Shown one piece after another: positions 50,331 to 61,624 of a stretch of 64,000 nt of DNA. Numbering within the stretch: position 1 is the stretch's first letter; the number at the start of each line of letters is the position of its first letter. Origin of the DNA: Acanthochlamys bracteata (taxonomy: Eukaryota; Streptophyta; Magnoliopsida; Pandanales; Velloziaceae); NCBI GenBank assembly GCA_019914995.1, contig CM034144.1, forward strand, positions 2,481,489 to 2,545,488, written 5' to 3'. The position numbers and the translations under genes were made by a program. Under the pieces are notes generated by a model. That model was not told where the DNA came from. It was given only the letters and a program-made list of their open reading frames with translations, and searched no databases.

Positions 50331-52864
50331 TTACATACCATGAGGCAGTCCCTCTTCATTATCTTCTTCATTCTCATCATCCACATCAAGATCATTAAGG
50401 TTCAATTCAATATCTACAAAATAATTACATTTCAAAAGTTAGATTTTTAAATTCACAATGTAACATTATTAATGAAAATAAAATGAAAAACAATTACCAT
50501 CAGTAGGTTTCTCTTGAATTGACCATTCTTCTAATTATTTGTAAAATGCTTCTAACTCTTCATTAGTTAAAAGTGGTGGTTCTTCCATAGTTGTCCAATC
50601 AATATTGTCACCAAATTGTTCAACATCTATAGGGTCATAGTTTCGACCCTTGAATAATTCCTAATTTGCATTCACGATTCATTAAAAAAATATTTGAAAA
50701 TATGAAGTTATAAACAATAAAAATTAACAATAAAAGATACACAATAAATATTACATCCGTCTCAATCTCAAGTTACAATGAACATACATAAGATTGTTAA
50801 GTCGTTGATGCTCCAATCTATTTCTTTTGGAGTGAATATGCTCAAATATGCTCTAGTTTCTGTCACAACCTGAGGAACTGCATGTTTGGTTTAGCACACG
50901 AATAGCCAAGTTTTGGAGATACTTAGCACTATTTTTATATAATAACCACCATTCAACTACAAAAATATAAATATTTTAGAAAACAAAAATAATATACAAA
51001 TCAAGTTACTATACTATTAATAATTAAGACTTATCTGGAGCCTTTCGTTGACAATTAGTTATGACAGAAATACGTCCAAATTCTCTTTCGGTATTTCTAA
51101 AAAGCTTCAACTCACCAGTCAACTTACTAATTAACTCAAAATCTCCATGAGCATACTTTTCTATAACATCCAAGAATCCTCCAAGTAGTGGAACAATTTT
51201 TTTCATATGCAGAGCTATCATATTAATACTGAGGATTGAGACAATAACCAGTTACATATAGAGCCCTATCTAACTGTTGATCTCACCCATTACTAATAAT
51301 ATTCAAATATGGTGTAACTCTTTTCTTATTTCTCTTGAATCTGTTCAATACTTCAGCTTTGGCACTATGAATAGCCTCATATAAATACCCCATGCAAGGC
51401 TTATCATCGCTATTAACAATGCAAAGAACACGAACTAAATGAGCAGTTAGTTTCACAATAATTGCATATTCTGTCCAAAATGAAGGTGTTAGAACATCAT
51501 CTACAAATTTCTTTCCTTTACTCCTAGAATACGCTGAAGTTGTCTATTCTTTAGATGTAACCATTACTCTCAAACTATCTTTATAAGTCAATATACTTTG
51601 TAAAGTAACAAAATTCGTAGCAAAGTGAGTCGGTGCTGACCTAAGTATTTCTCTCCTGCATGTAAACTTTCTCATCAAATGTAAAGAAAAGCAGTGGTTG
51701 TAAATATACTTTGTAATTCTAGATGCATGAGTCACCAAATTGCTAACTTCATCTAACTTGCCAAAATCATGAAACATCAAATTAATACAATGCGCAGCAC
51801 AATGACCAAAATAAACCTCTAAATTTTTGCTCCAATAGTCTACCAGCAGCAACATAGTTAGATGCATTATCAGTAACAAATTGAACCACATTTTCAGCAC
51901 CAACATATAGGACAACTTATCTAAATATATAACATCTCAGCAGTTTTTGAGGCATCAAATGCATCTACAGATTTAAGAAAGATAATATCTTTTGGACAAT
52001 AAACTAAAAAGTTGATAATAGTTCTATTTTGATCTGACCATCCATCAGCCATGATAGTGCATCCCGTCCTCTTCCATGCATCACGATAACTCTCAACATA
52101 GAGCCTCATCTCCTCAACATTCTTTTTCAACAAAAAATTTCTAAAGGTGTGATAACCGGGAGCTTTATAATCTACACCCATACTGGCAATAGCATCTATC
52201 ATAGGTTACATAGAGTTAACGATATTAAAAGATATGCATACATTAATCATCCATTTCGATATGACAATTGCACATCTTTCCATAGCCTTCTTATTTTGCA
52301 ATACACTCTTCAAAGTGAGTTGTGCATTGGGAGTGGTTCTCGGCATAAAATAAGAATGTATATGGATTATCTCTTTTTCTTTTACATGCATTCTCTTTTT
52401 AAATGACCCTCTCCAATTTCAGTTGATGTGCCTTGATCTGGTAGCACATCTCCACCTTCGTTGAATGTGTTATAAGCTTGCTCCTCATATTCCTTATGGC
52501 GTTCGTTAAATAGATTTTGTTCGTCAAGCATTTCTTGATGTCTTCTCTTTTTGGAAGTGAAGTCATCAATGTATAACTTCATCTGGTAGCGAATATCAAC
52601 AAGAACATTCTTGCAAGTGCCAACATTCCCTTTAACTCCGGCCAAATATTGTTTGAATCGACTAATGACACCTCCAGGAAATGCTCTTGAACAATAGCTA
52701 CATATTAATTATATTTTCTTCTTATCACTGCCGCCAATTTCACCTAGCCTACAATGATTCTAAGTATGATCGCTTTTTCCTTTTGAAGAAGAAGTTTGAG
52801 TTAGTGGAATTGTTGAAGACTGTGTGGCAGATTCTGAGGATGGATTAGAACCATCACTAGACAT
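50331..52864 (-). pseudogene. hAT transposase (BED finger, DUF659, hAT-C), inactive
   Basis: In order on the minus strand: N-terminal Ser/Thr-rich MSSDGSNPSSESATQ from 52864; a BED-like finger with CSYC and GGVISRFKQYLAG near 52710-52630; a charged linker (KRRHQEMLDEQNLFNERHKE); the DUF659 part with YKAPGYHTFRNFLLKKN and GCTIMADGWSDQNR near 52170-51990; middle pieces near 51900-51550; the hAT dimerisation part with LAIRVLNQTCSSSGCDRN near 50940-50880 and KRNRLEHQRLNNLMYVHCNL near 50830-50770; and an acidic last exon LDVDDENEEDNEEGLPHGM ending at 50331 after an intron of about 83 bases. Internal stops (two before the finger, one at the usual Trp after CxRN) and frameshifts show that it is dead. 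The finger also has Tyr where His is usual. Domain order and size match plant DUF659-hAT proteins. Confidence 0.8.
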
Positions 52865-53518
52865 TGTATAGCAAAGTGCTAAAATTGCAAACAGATGGGC
52901 AGTGTGTAGACAAACAGACAGAGAGACGAACCAACCGTCGGACAATGAGAGAGTGGTGAAAGCAGACAGTTTAGAGCAGGAAAGCATAGCCGGAGAGTAG
53001 AGAGCGGAGCAGAGGGCAGAGTGTTGGACAACGACGAGCAGAGGCGAAGAGTAGAGGCGGAGAGCATAGAGTGAATAACAGTATTGAAGAGTAGAGAGCC
53101 GGAGAGGGGAGCTCGTCGGAGAACGGTAGCGAGCTTGTCGGAGATGGGAGATCGAAGAGAACCGAGAATGAAATAAAATTTCGGAATTTAGGAGTGAGTA
53201 GCTGCAGCTCAACTGCTTGAGTCGATCAGTCGAGTAAATGAGTAGATAGATAAGTAAGGTATTAAGATTAAAAATAAGATTAGAGTCATTATTTAGACTA
53301 GTTAGGTCTTTTTTAAAAATTTTTTTAGAAATATTGGAACAGTTCAACCGGACGGGCGGGTTGAGTGGATCATAGTGAGTCAAATACACGAGCGATCTGT
53401 TTGCAGATCCGGACTGGTTTTTTGTGCGGATCTACGAATTCCAAATTGACCTAAACAGGTCGGTCCGGATCTGCCAACTATGTGTAGAACTCAAAGACAC
53501 TTCCCACTGCAAAAAGAT

Positions 53519-53697
53519 TAGGTGGTGTTTAAAAAAAATTTTCGCCTTTCATTTATTTTAATTTTAATTTATATTTATTGATAAATTTTTGTAATTTATA
53601 AAGAAAGTTAAAATTCTAGAAGTATATTTTTATTAAATTATAATAAAAAAGTAGAATTTTTTAACAAAACTTTAAACAAAACCTTGCCCCTTCTACA
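53519..53697. mobile_element. Tourist-like MITE fragment
   Basis: It opens TTAGGTGGTGTTTAAAAA and closes AAACAAAACCTTGCCCC, roughly inverted, with an A/T-rich core. Shorter than the others and weaker. Confidence 0.35.
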
Positions 53698-53762
53698 CGT
53701 ACTCAAACTTACCCTATCAACAAAAAAAGTTTTTCAAAACATCATTTTAAAGTACTATAGGA

Positions 53763-54168
53763 TAGAAATGCACAAATGGGCCGACCCACGGCCCGGTCAA
53801 TTGATTCGGGTCTAGTCCCGCCCAGCTCGGTGAATAGTGATAGGATGGTCCGAATTTATCGGCCCGCCTGTTCGGTACTGTTCTGTTGATCGGTCAATAT
53901 GATTTTGATTTGGTCAACATTGACCGTTGATCAGATCAAAAAAATAAATAAATTTTAATAATAATGATAATATTTTTATATATTTAATAATAATTTTTAA
54001 ATTATTTTTTAATTTTTTATTTTAAATAAATAAATAAATATAACATACTAACGGGCCGTTCCGGACGTTAAAGTTTGCACCCAGACCGGGCAAGCCCGGC
54101 TCGATTGTGCTTTTCGGCCCGAGCGAGCTGATCAGGGCCGGTCCAGGCTGCCTGTTTTTATACCTCTA
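53763..54168. mobile_element. Non-autonomous hAT element (406 bp) with target duplication
   Basis: The left end TAGAAATGCACAAATGGGCC and right end, read inward, TAGAGGTATAAAAACAGGC are inverted repeats. The flanks CTATAGGA (53755-53762) and CTCTGGGA (54169-54176) agree at 6 of 8 bases. The arms are rich in GGCCCG/CGGGCC words and the middle is A/T only. No transposase. Confidence 0.7.
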
Positions 54169-54176
54169 CTCTGGGA

Positions 54177-54398
54177 TAGCATTGGTTTTTGGTGAGTTTC
54201 TATTTCATGAATCGAAGAGATCTTAGCAGCTTTTTGCAAAGATTTTCAATTTTTCAATTTATATTTTTTAATAAATATTTTTATAAATAATAAGATATTT
54301 TATTTAAAAATTTAGATAAAATAATTTTTTTGAATAAAAATATTATGTGTATTTTTTTAAAAATAAATTTTATTTTAAAAGTACTACAAAACGCTCTC
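54177..54398. mobile_element. Tourist-like MITE, copy 5
   Basis: Left part CATTGGTTTTTGGTGAGTTT and right part AAACGCTCTCTAATAAAC bracket an A/T-rich core with TAATAAGATATTTTATTT and AAAAATAAATTTTATTTT. It directly abuts the hAT element. Ends approximate. Confidence 0.4.
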
Positions 54399-54439
54399 TA
54401 ATAAACCCATCTATCAAATATACACGTATTAGTTTGCAA

Positions 54440-54680
54440 CCCATGTGGTGCAAAGGCTAAATTGAAATTTTATATTTCTTAGTGCTTATTATTTTTTTTT
54501 ATTTCAATTTATTATTTTAATTTTTTAATAAATTTTTTATAGTTTTAATTTAATTTAAAAAATACAAATATTTTACATTATTAGATTTTATTATTACTTT
54601 TTTATTTTTTATATAAAAGTAGAGTTTATTTTTTAAAAAATTTAAAATATTTTTTGTTTTAAAAAAGTTTTTTTTCGGCG
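54440..54680. mobile_element. Tourist-like MITE, copy 6
   Basis: The core TTAGATTTTATTATTACTTT with AAAAGTAGAGTTTATTTTTT aligns with the core of the copy at 13826. The right end GGCGCTCCCAAAAATC is recognisable; the left end is worn. Confidence 0.45.
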
Positions 54681-54699
54681 CTCCCAAAAATCTAATAAT

Positions 54700-55843
54700 T
54701 TTTTTAAACAGTTTATCTAAGATGTATATTCCAATGAAAGATATAGTAATATGTAATTCTTAAGTTATTTAAATAAATGAACGCCGATTAATGAATATAA
54801 TCATGGTATATGCTTTATTCCTAAACTTTATATATGTTTTGTTTTCTATTATTTTGTTTATTTGTTTATGTTTTGTTTAAATTATTCTCTTTTTTTTTTT
54901 TTTGAATAAACCGACCTTTTCTTTTTGTTAACAACTCTTTAACTATTGCGGAGATTTCATTGTTATATGTAACAAAAAGAAATTACTTAAAGCAACTAAA
55001 TTTTTATGCAATTGCTAGTATACTTAAATCTGTTTTAACATGAAATATACATGGTTGTAACGGCTTTCATTAAGGATTTTCATTGTTAAACTGTAATCTT
55101 GTAACAAACATGTTATTTTTCTCAAATTGTTTTCGTTTTCGTTTATTTCATCATATTTTTCTTCATTTGATGAGCGTGAAACTAATCATTTGTCGCTATT
55201 ATTTTCTTAATATTGTCCTTTTATTTTTTATTATTTTGATCCTATTTCAGTTTTAATTTACTGAACGTTATTAAGACATGACGAAGTTTGTTTATTCTGT
55301 TTTCAGTAAGTCATACATATTGTTTAATGCCTATCATAGGATATAATGTGCACAAGAGAGAAGTCAATAGTATGCTACTCAATTATTATAGTTTGCCCGT
55401 TCCAACATTTTGATAAGCTAATTTAACTATTGGGATGAACACGAACCAGATCATGACTTTGTAACGGTTTAAGGTTTTGCTGAAGAAGAAGAAATGGATG
55501 TTTAAAGTGAAATTTGTCATAACAAAAATTCAAATCCTTTGTTTTAGCAGTGGTTATTTTAGGATCTTCCGTCATTAACTGTTTGTATAATTAGAGACGA
55601 TTCAAACAAAACGGTAGTGCCACAAGATATACAGTACTCGGTAATTCATTAAGCAATTTCAGTAACACGAGTTGGCTAAGGTCAGGAAGCTTACTTATTT
55701 TCTTTAGCGAGTTCCTGTATCAGAGATCAATTGGCATGCATATGCTTTTGTATATAATTAGTTTCTTTTTTCTTTGTGTATCCAATTCCTGAAGTAGCTC
55801 TTTGATATTCAATATTTCACAAACCCAAGCACAAAATTGTTGT
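54700..55843. other. AT-rich spacer, nothing recognisable
   Basis: T-rich runs (54890-54905) and short chance frames only. No repeat ends, exons or RNA genes were found. Confidence 0.4.
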
Positions 55844-56061
55844 TGTTGGCGTGAGTGTTATAAATATAATATTTTAGATATACTAGAATATATTTTCTTA
55901 GATTAGATATCATTATTTATTTAGAATTTCCTACAATTAGATTATTTTTTCTTGTTTAGAATTCTTCATAAGAAGTCTATATATATAGTAGTATTGAAGT
56001 ATTGATGAATAACAAGGAATAAATGGGAATATTATGGAAAAAAATTAAAATAGTTTTTTCA
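55844..56061 (+). repeat. 5' LTR of the TRIM-like element
   Basis: About 218 bp. Shares TTTCTTGTTTAGAATTYTTC, AAGAARTCTATATATATRTAG and TATTGAAGTATTGATGAATA-type blocks with the 3' LTR. Confidence 0.75.
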
Positions 56062-56564
56062 TCATAGTATCAAAGCAAAATTCTACCTCTATCCGTCTTC
56101 GTTGTATAAGATAACGATTTTAACAGGTTAAACTCCGACCAGATCTATCTGCCGTCATCGTGGTTTGACTTCAACCAAATCTCCAACCAGATCTATTCGT
56201 CGTCATCGTGGAAGATAATCACTGCGACGGTTAGACTCCCACCAAATCTATCAGTCTATTATCGTGGAGATACGATGGCAACAGTTAGAAACTACGACCA
56301 TCAGATCCAGTGACCGGATTTGAGAATTACAAAATTAAAAAAAAGGACAACAAACTGTCGCGCCTCTTCCTTGCCGCTACTTTCTTCTCACCACTACTCC
56401 TAACTGACATATCCGATGTCGCCACCGCTGCCGCCGCCGCCTCCCCGATCCAGATCCAACGCTACTGTCGTGTTACTACCGCACGCTGCCGTGCTAGCTG
56501 AGAGATTTTCTACTGCTGCCGTTGGATTGTCGGAGATTCTCTTGTCAAACTGAGCCAAACTAGA

Positions 56565-57340
56565 ACAGTCTGGTTGCCCAGATCTGATCCAACCTAACTA
56601 GACCAAGCAAATTAGTTCAATCCAATCTTGACTGAACTAGATTGAACCAAAATTGGTTCAGACTAAGCTAGATTGAACCAAGTTTGCTTAAACCAAATCA
56701 GATCTGATCTAGACCTGACATAGTTGATCTAGTTCGACTAGATTTATCTGGACCGAACTGGACCAGACGAACTGAATCGAACTAGACTCGGTTTAATCCT
56801 AAATCAGAGCAAATCGAACTGGATTGAACCAGATTCGATTGAATCTTAGACCAGACCATATCCTATTGAACTTGACTCGGATCAATCTTAGATCGGACCA
56901 GAACATACCAGATTGAGCCAGACTTGATTCAATTATAGACCAAATCAGATTGAACCAAATTCGGTTCAATTTTAGATCAGACCAGACTGAACCAGATTGA
57001 CCAGACTTAATTTAATCTTATACCAGACCAGACCTAATCAAATCGAATCAAATTGAGTTCAATCTTATACTAGACTCGATCCGTGTCCGATAGATCCGAC
57101 CTAATCCAACCAGAAGATCCGACTTGATCCAAAGACAGACCAAGCCGATCAGGATAGACAAGTCTGATTTGATCCGAACATGCTGATCTGATCAGGCCGG
57201 AACAGATATGTCTGATCCGACACGAACAACTAGATCTTATTCGATTTGGACAGATAGTCTGACTCTAACAGTACATACAAGTCCGACTAGAACCGAACAG
57301 ATAAATCCGACCCAATCTAAGCAAACTGATTATACTATGA
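56565..57340 (+). repeat. Degenerate short-word array inside the TRIM-like element
   Basis: The interior consists of irregular repeats of GACCAGACTGAACCAGATTG-type words, passing into GATCCGACCTGATCCGAACA-type words near 57080. Unit lengths are about 10-30 bases. It gives no sustained reading frame with protein-like composition. Just before it, 56100-56270 has three copies of a CCAGATCTATCTGCCGTCAT-type unit. Confidence 0.6.
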
Positions 57341-57418
57341 AAAGTTCAAATAGAATTTTTCTTGACTCACTAAGCAAATTGGGGATCGATGGTATCTTTA
57401 CATCACTTTGAGGAAAAG

Positions 57419-57602
57419 TGTTAGCGTGAGGCAACCTATATCTAATAATTTAGAAATATTACAGTTAGATTTCTTTTCTTGTTTAGAATTTTTCTTATTT
57501 AGCGTTATAAGAAATCTATATATATGTAGTTGTATTGAAGGATTGATGAATAAGAAGGAATAAGTTGGAATAAGATGGAAGAAGATTGAAATAGTTTTCT
57601 CA
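57419..57602 (+). repeat. 3' LTR of the TRIM-like element
   Basis: About 184 bp, starting after the polypurine tract. Aligns with 55844-56061 over most of its length. Confidence 0.75.
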
Positions 57603-57789
57603 TAAGGTGTAGCCACTACTGATGCACTTTACGAGAGTAGGCTTACTATATAAAAATTAATTACCAATAAAAAGAATAATTCAAGAAATCTTCTATAGCA
57701 ACAGGGAGTTATTTGATTAGTCTATATAGATTATTACCGTAACAACACCCATACAAACTCAAGCGCAAATTCTCAAACTTGAAAGATGA

Positions 57790-59255
57790 CTGAGTTCTTC
57801 CAACCTGAATCTAATATAGCCGAGTCTGTTTAGGATCTGGTGGCTTAGTGATGAAAGCCATGACAAAGAGACTCCAACATAGGCATTTACTAATTTCGAA
57901 TTCCCTTAAACAAGGTAAGGCTTTATTCGCTATTAGGCTTAAATCTGGAAACATCCCACTTCCACTCTACTCTCTTCCACTCTTTAACATAGATCTATGA
58001 TTTTGAGATTTATATGTGAGCTCCAACATGAACAATTCTTCACCTTTTGTTAGAACATGAGCTAAAGCTCTCAAGACATCATGCATTGTGCATTTTACTC
58101 CATCATGTAAATTGTTAACTTTTAAGGAGCTTAAAATAGCAACCTCATGCTTTATTCCATGGTTCGGTTATCAGATTCTCATATAAATCTTTCTGGAATC
58201 CATAAACTGTAAAGGTCCTCATGTCCATGATCTCACCAGGAGCAAATAGCGAACAATAAAGGAGACATTGTCTAAGGTATGATGGTAAATCCTTATAGCT
58301 CAATCGTAGAGAGTTGTGAACTTCTTCTAAGAGTTTGCCGGAGGACCATTTGCTATGTCGGATAACTTCTCCCCATGCATGCTTACTTCTGCTCTTGTTA
58401 CATAACACACTCCAATTGTTCGTATTGCTAAAGGTAATCCTACGCATTTGTCTAGAATCTACATTCCAGTTTCCTTATAAGGTAATGATGTCACCTTCAT
58501 CTCCGCCCACTACCACAGTTGCACAATAATAATCGTGCATCTTCGTGAAACATTGGCTTGCAAGTTCTTTGTAAAGCTTTGATCTGAGTGGTAATTCTTC
58601 ACTCTAGTTGTTGACCAAAATTGTGCTACCTATTGCTTACTATTGCTCCACTTGAAGGGGTCTTTTAATAGTTTTTTCGATAGAGATGCATCCTATACAT
58701 TATCGAGTATAATAAAAATTTCTTATTCTCGACTTTGAACCATAAGCTCTCAAGTTCTGCTCTAGTTGATGAGGGCCTTTATAAATATATCCCCATAGCG
58801 TTACGATGACACGTAATAATTCCTTCGCATTATACATTTTAAGCCATACATGAAATGCATCATCTAATCTGTAATCTTTAAATACATTTTGAGCTAAGTG
58901 TCTTACCAATTTCCCCTTCCAGTGATACTTTACAAGGACCATCTCTCGTAAACTTATTGTAGGTGTTATCTTCAATCTTTGATCCTACTATATCTTAGCT
59001 TAATATAGGTGAACTTATTGCATAACTTTTAGAAATAGCCCTATATTCCCGCTGCAAAGATGCATTAGCAACAAGATGAAACTAGAGAGTGTTGTTCTGA
59101 GAATTGCTTGACTCGAAGGTTGACATCCATCATTCTAGAACCAATCTCATGAGTCAATGAAAGATTGTTGAAGAAAGAGGATATAAAGAAACATGGCCTG
59201 ATACTAGTGATCCTTACCATATCGCATATGCTTTGTTCTTCTCAGCTTTAATTAA
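57790..59255 (-). pseudogene. CC-NBS-LRR resistance-gene relic
   Basis: On the minus strand the NLR order is preserved. Near 59250-59200 is a coiled-coil piece (WMNDLIKAEKNKAYAIW). Near 58930-58800 is the P-loop neighbourhood (GKLVRHLAQNVFKDYRLDDA, then FHVWLKMYNAKELLRVI). Near 58700-58620 is a kinase-2-like IILDNV. Near 58450-58410 is the GLPLA motif (KCVGLPLAIRTIG). Near 58310-58220 is SLRLSYKDLPSYLRQCLLYC then SLFAPGE. At 58090-58040 is the MHD motif (CTMHDVLRALAHVLTKGEE). The pieces lie in different frames with stops between them, and no leucine-rich repeats follow. The kinase-2 Asp-Asp is Asp-Asn. It is a non-functional CNL gene; an LTR-like repeat lies immediately upstream. Confidence 0.75.
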
Positions 59256-59267
59256 ATCATTCATCCA

Positions 59268-60836
59268 TGTTAGTTGACCTATAAGATCAACTCAATAGGG
59301 GAGGGTGAATGGAACTGATAATTAAAAATTTTCATAAAACAAAAGTTCCTACAGATAACAAGTAGTCAGCTGGCTATGCGTATAATGAATCCTACAAACA
59401 GAAACTAGCACAATATATATTACAGTCAGACAGTTGAAGTAAGGACTACTAAGGAGATTTACGTGATTCGACAAACTTTTTTTGCTTACGTCTACGGTTG
59501 CTCTATCACAAGGCTGAAGCTTCACTAAACTTTTAACAAGCTACACTTGCCAAAAGCAAAGTGCTTCACCAAGCACACTTTCTCTTATAGGTTTTCTTAC
59601 ACCGACAATCTCTAGAAGCCTACCAGACACACAAGTTCCCCTGGCTAGTTAGCTAGCATTGTTACAAAGCTAATGAACTCCTTTTTACAAAGCTCCAACC
59701 AGGCTTCTCCCATAAGTGCTCCAAGTACTTCACCACTGATTTATAGAAATTTAAAGGACAAGATTAAGCACAAGATCATCTAAAAGCAGTAAATGAACTT
59801 AAAGTTAGTTATAGAGATGATCAAATAAGCTGTCAGAGATTGTATTGAGTGATCAGCAACAATTAAAAGTCTTTTTCTTTGAAGATTTGAGTTGGTGTAA
59901 TGCTTTCTTTTTTTTTCCTTGAATTTGCTCAGTGCGTCTCTTGTTGATTCTTGCAGCTCCTCTTTTCCTTATTTTGCCTTATGTATGCAGATGGCTGCTT
60001 CTTCTTTCCGTTGGAGTCTCCTGGCAGTGGTAAGTTTCTAAAGTTGAGATGAAAATGCATCCAGTAATCAACCAACTACCTCATGATTTCTTTTAGCTAG
60101 TTTAGTGCAAGTCTTTTCATCAGCATTAAATGAAAGGAGAAAAGAAATTTAAAACTCCCGCTTGGTTATTCACAACTTGCTTCAGTTGAATTGACTTTTT
60201 TTAAATTTCTTCAGCTGCGTTGGCTTCTTTAATATGCTGTGGACCCTAATAACTTATTTTTGGTTTTGTTGCTGAGCTAAATGATGGAGTCTCTTCAGTT
60301 GAATCCATTGATTTAGCTTATGTTCTTCCTGCTAACAAATGAGCAAGCTGACTCGGTCTGAATCTCCCGAGCTTGCTTTTCCTCTTGATGATTGAACTTG
60401 TATTCTCTAGTGAGTAGGATTGAAGGTTGACTTATTGTTAATCTTCCCATTTGTATTATCTAAGGTTCCATAATATGACTAATGTATTCTTCTCCATTCA
60501 CTTTAACATCTTGAGCTAAAGACTGAAACACTTAATCACGTTGATGATGTTAATCCTCTGTTCGATATCTTGCTCAGTGTCAAAGATGTAGTATGTGTCT
60601 AGCTGACTGTTTTTCTGTCTATTGTGTGTTCTATTCTATAACCATTGTTCATACTTTTTTTTGAAAAATTTTACATTCTGAGATAAGCACTATACAAATT
60701 GATCAAAATTTTTTGTAGTGAAAATTTTATTTATAAAATTCTGTCGAAGTTTATTATAACTTATTAATTTAACCTAAATCATAAACTATAATTTTTAATT
60801 ATTATTATCATCAAAATTAATTTTTAGATTTCGATG
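59268..60836 (+). mobile_element. LTR-like repeat, copy 2 (possible solo LTR)
   Basis: It shares with 5969-8309 the opening CAACTCAA with a purine-rich run and GGTGAAT, GATTTACGTGATTCGACAAA and TTGCTTACGTCTACGG near 59456-59505, AAGCCTACCAGACACACAAG near 59617, and the closing TTATCATCAAAA. About 1.57 kb, with no coding domains and no partner nearby, so a solo LTR is likely. The family is probably Copia. It is a relic placed next to the resistance-gene relic; ends are approximate and no target duplication was seen. Confidence 0.45.
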
Positions 60837-61624
60837 TCTTCCCCATCGTACATGACACCCTTGAGCTCGGTTAAAAATTATATACTATTTGATGGAAGCT
60901 GGGGTGCGACTGTTTAGTACTTGTAAAACTCACAAAAAACAGTAAAATATCAGAAAAATTCGAATAAGAGCTACATATATAAGAATTTAAAGTCTCCAAA
61001 TAGAGGCTCAGATGCAATTTCACAGCATAGACCACAACTTGTACGTTTTATATTCACTTTCACCTCAATCACTTTCACCCCGAATAAAATGATGTATTCA
61101 CTATTCAAAATTCCAGCTTAAAAGCTGCAAGGGCTCCCAAATTACCACATACACCACTCTCTTCTTAATTAACACATAGTTGAGTAACCCACCATTGAGA
61201 GTGATTATACTTCTCCTTCACAAGCCACCATCCAAGAAACATACCAAACCTTGCCTGGAATTGTCTGCAGTGTCCATAAATTGTTGATATTTACAAACTT
61301 GCTAAATTAATAGTTGATAAAACATCATTTCTAGGTTAAAAAGCCACTGATTGCAAAAGTGGAATCACCAAAGAAGCCAGCAATAAAAACACATTAATCA
61401 AGACAAAACTAAGAATACCAATAAAGTTGCAAAATAGCACCTCTATTACAGAAAATTCACTAACATACAGCTACAGTATAACCAAAATCATAAGTGACAT
61501 GTGATGGTCATATGTCATCCATTGATTGTCAAAGTTCACAAGTATAGGAGGGGTCATGTTTTCTCGGAGTGTCAGTTTTGCTGCTAGAAGTAACCACAAT
61601 TCTATCCTTATAAGACCCATAGAA
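60837..61624. other. 3' flank of SPC25
   Basis: No coding sequence. The part from about 61000 probably holds the 3' untranslated region of the minus-strand SPC25 gene. No transposon ends are evident. Confidence 0.4.

Larger units (their letters stand above)
48764..53482 (-). mobile_element. hAT transposon with both ends and target duplication
   Basis: The left end begins CATAATTATAAAAATC then GGACCGA. The right end read inward begins CATAGTTGGCAGATCC then GGACCGA; the two are terminal inverted repeats. The flanks TGTAGAAT (48756-48763) and TGTAGAAC (53483-53490) agree at 7 of 8 bases, the 8 bp duplication of hAT elements. Inside are a decayed transposase on the minus strand (52864 to 50331) and, nearer the left end, a tandem array. 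The 5' side (53.0-53.4 kb) is a purine/pyrimidine-rich leader. Total 4,719 bp. The left end is only 365 bases upstream of the AN1-gene ATG. Confidence 0.85.
55844..57602 (+). mobile_element. Small non-autonomous LTR retrotransposon (TRIM-like)
   Basis: Two long terminal repeats bracket a 1.36 kb interior with no gag or pol reading frames. The 5' LTR is followed within a few bases by TAGTATCAAAGC, close to the primer-binding site used with initiator Met-tRNA (TGGTATCAGAGC). The 3' LTR is directly preceded by a polypurine tract GAGGAAAAG. Both LTRs open with TGTTRGCGTGAG and end in CA. No clear target duplication is seen. The LTRs have visibly diverged, so it is an old fossil. Size and structure suit the TRIM class, which depends on other elements. 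Confidence 0.75.

Noticed and set aside
52865-53389. N-terminal extension of the 209-codon minus-strand ORF
   Set aside because: Low-complexity Ser/Leu-rich leader upstream of the transposase ATG at 52864; not conserved in hAT transposases as far as I know.
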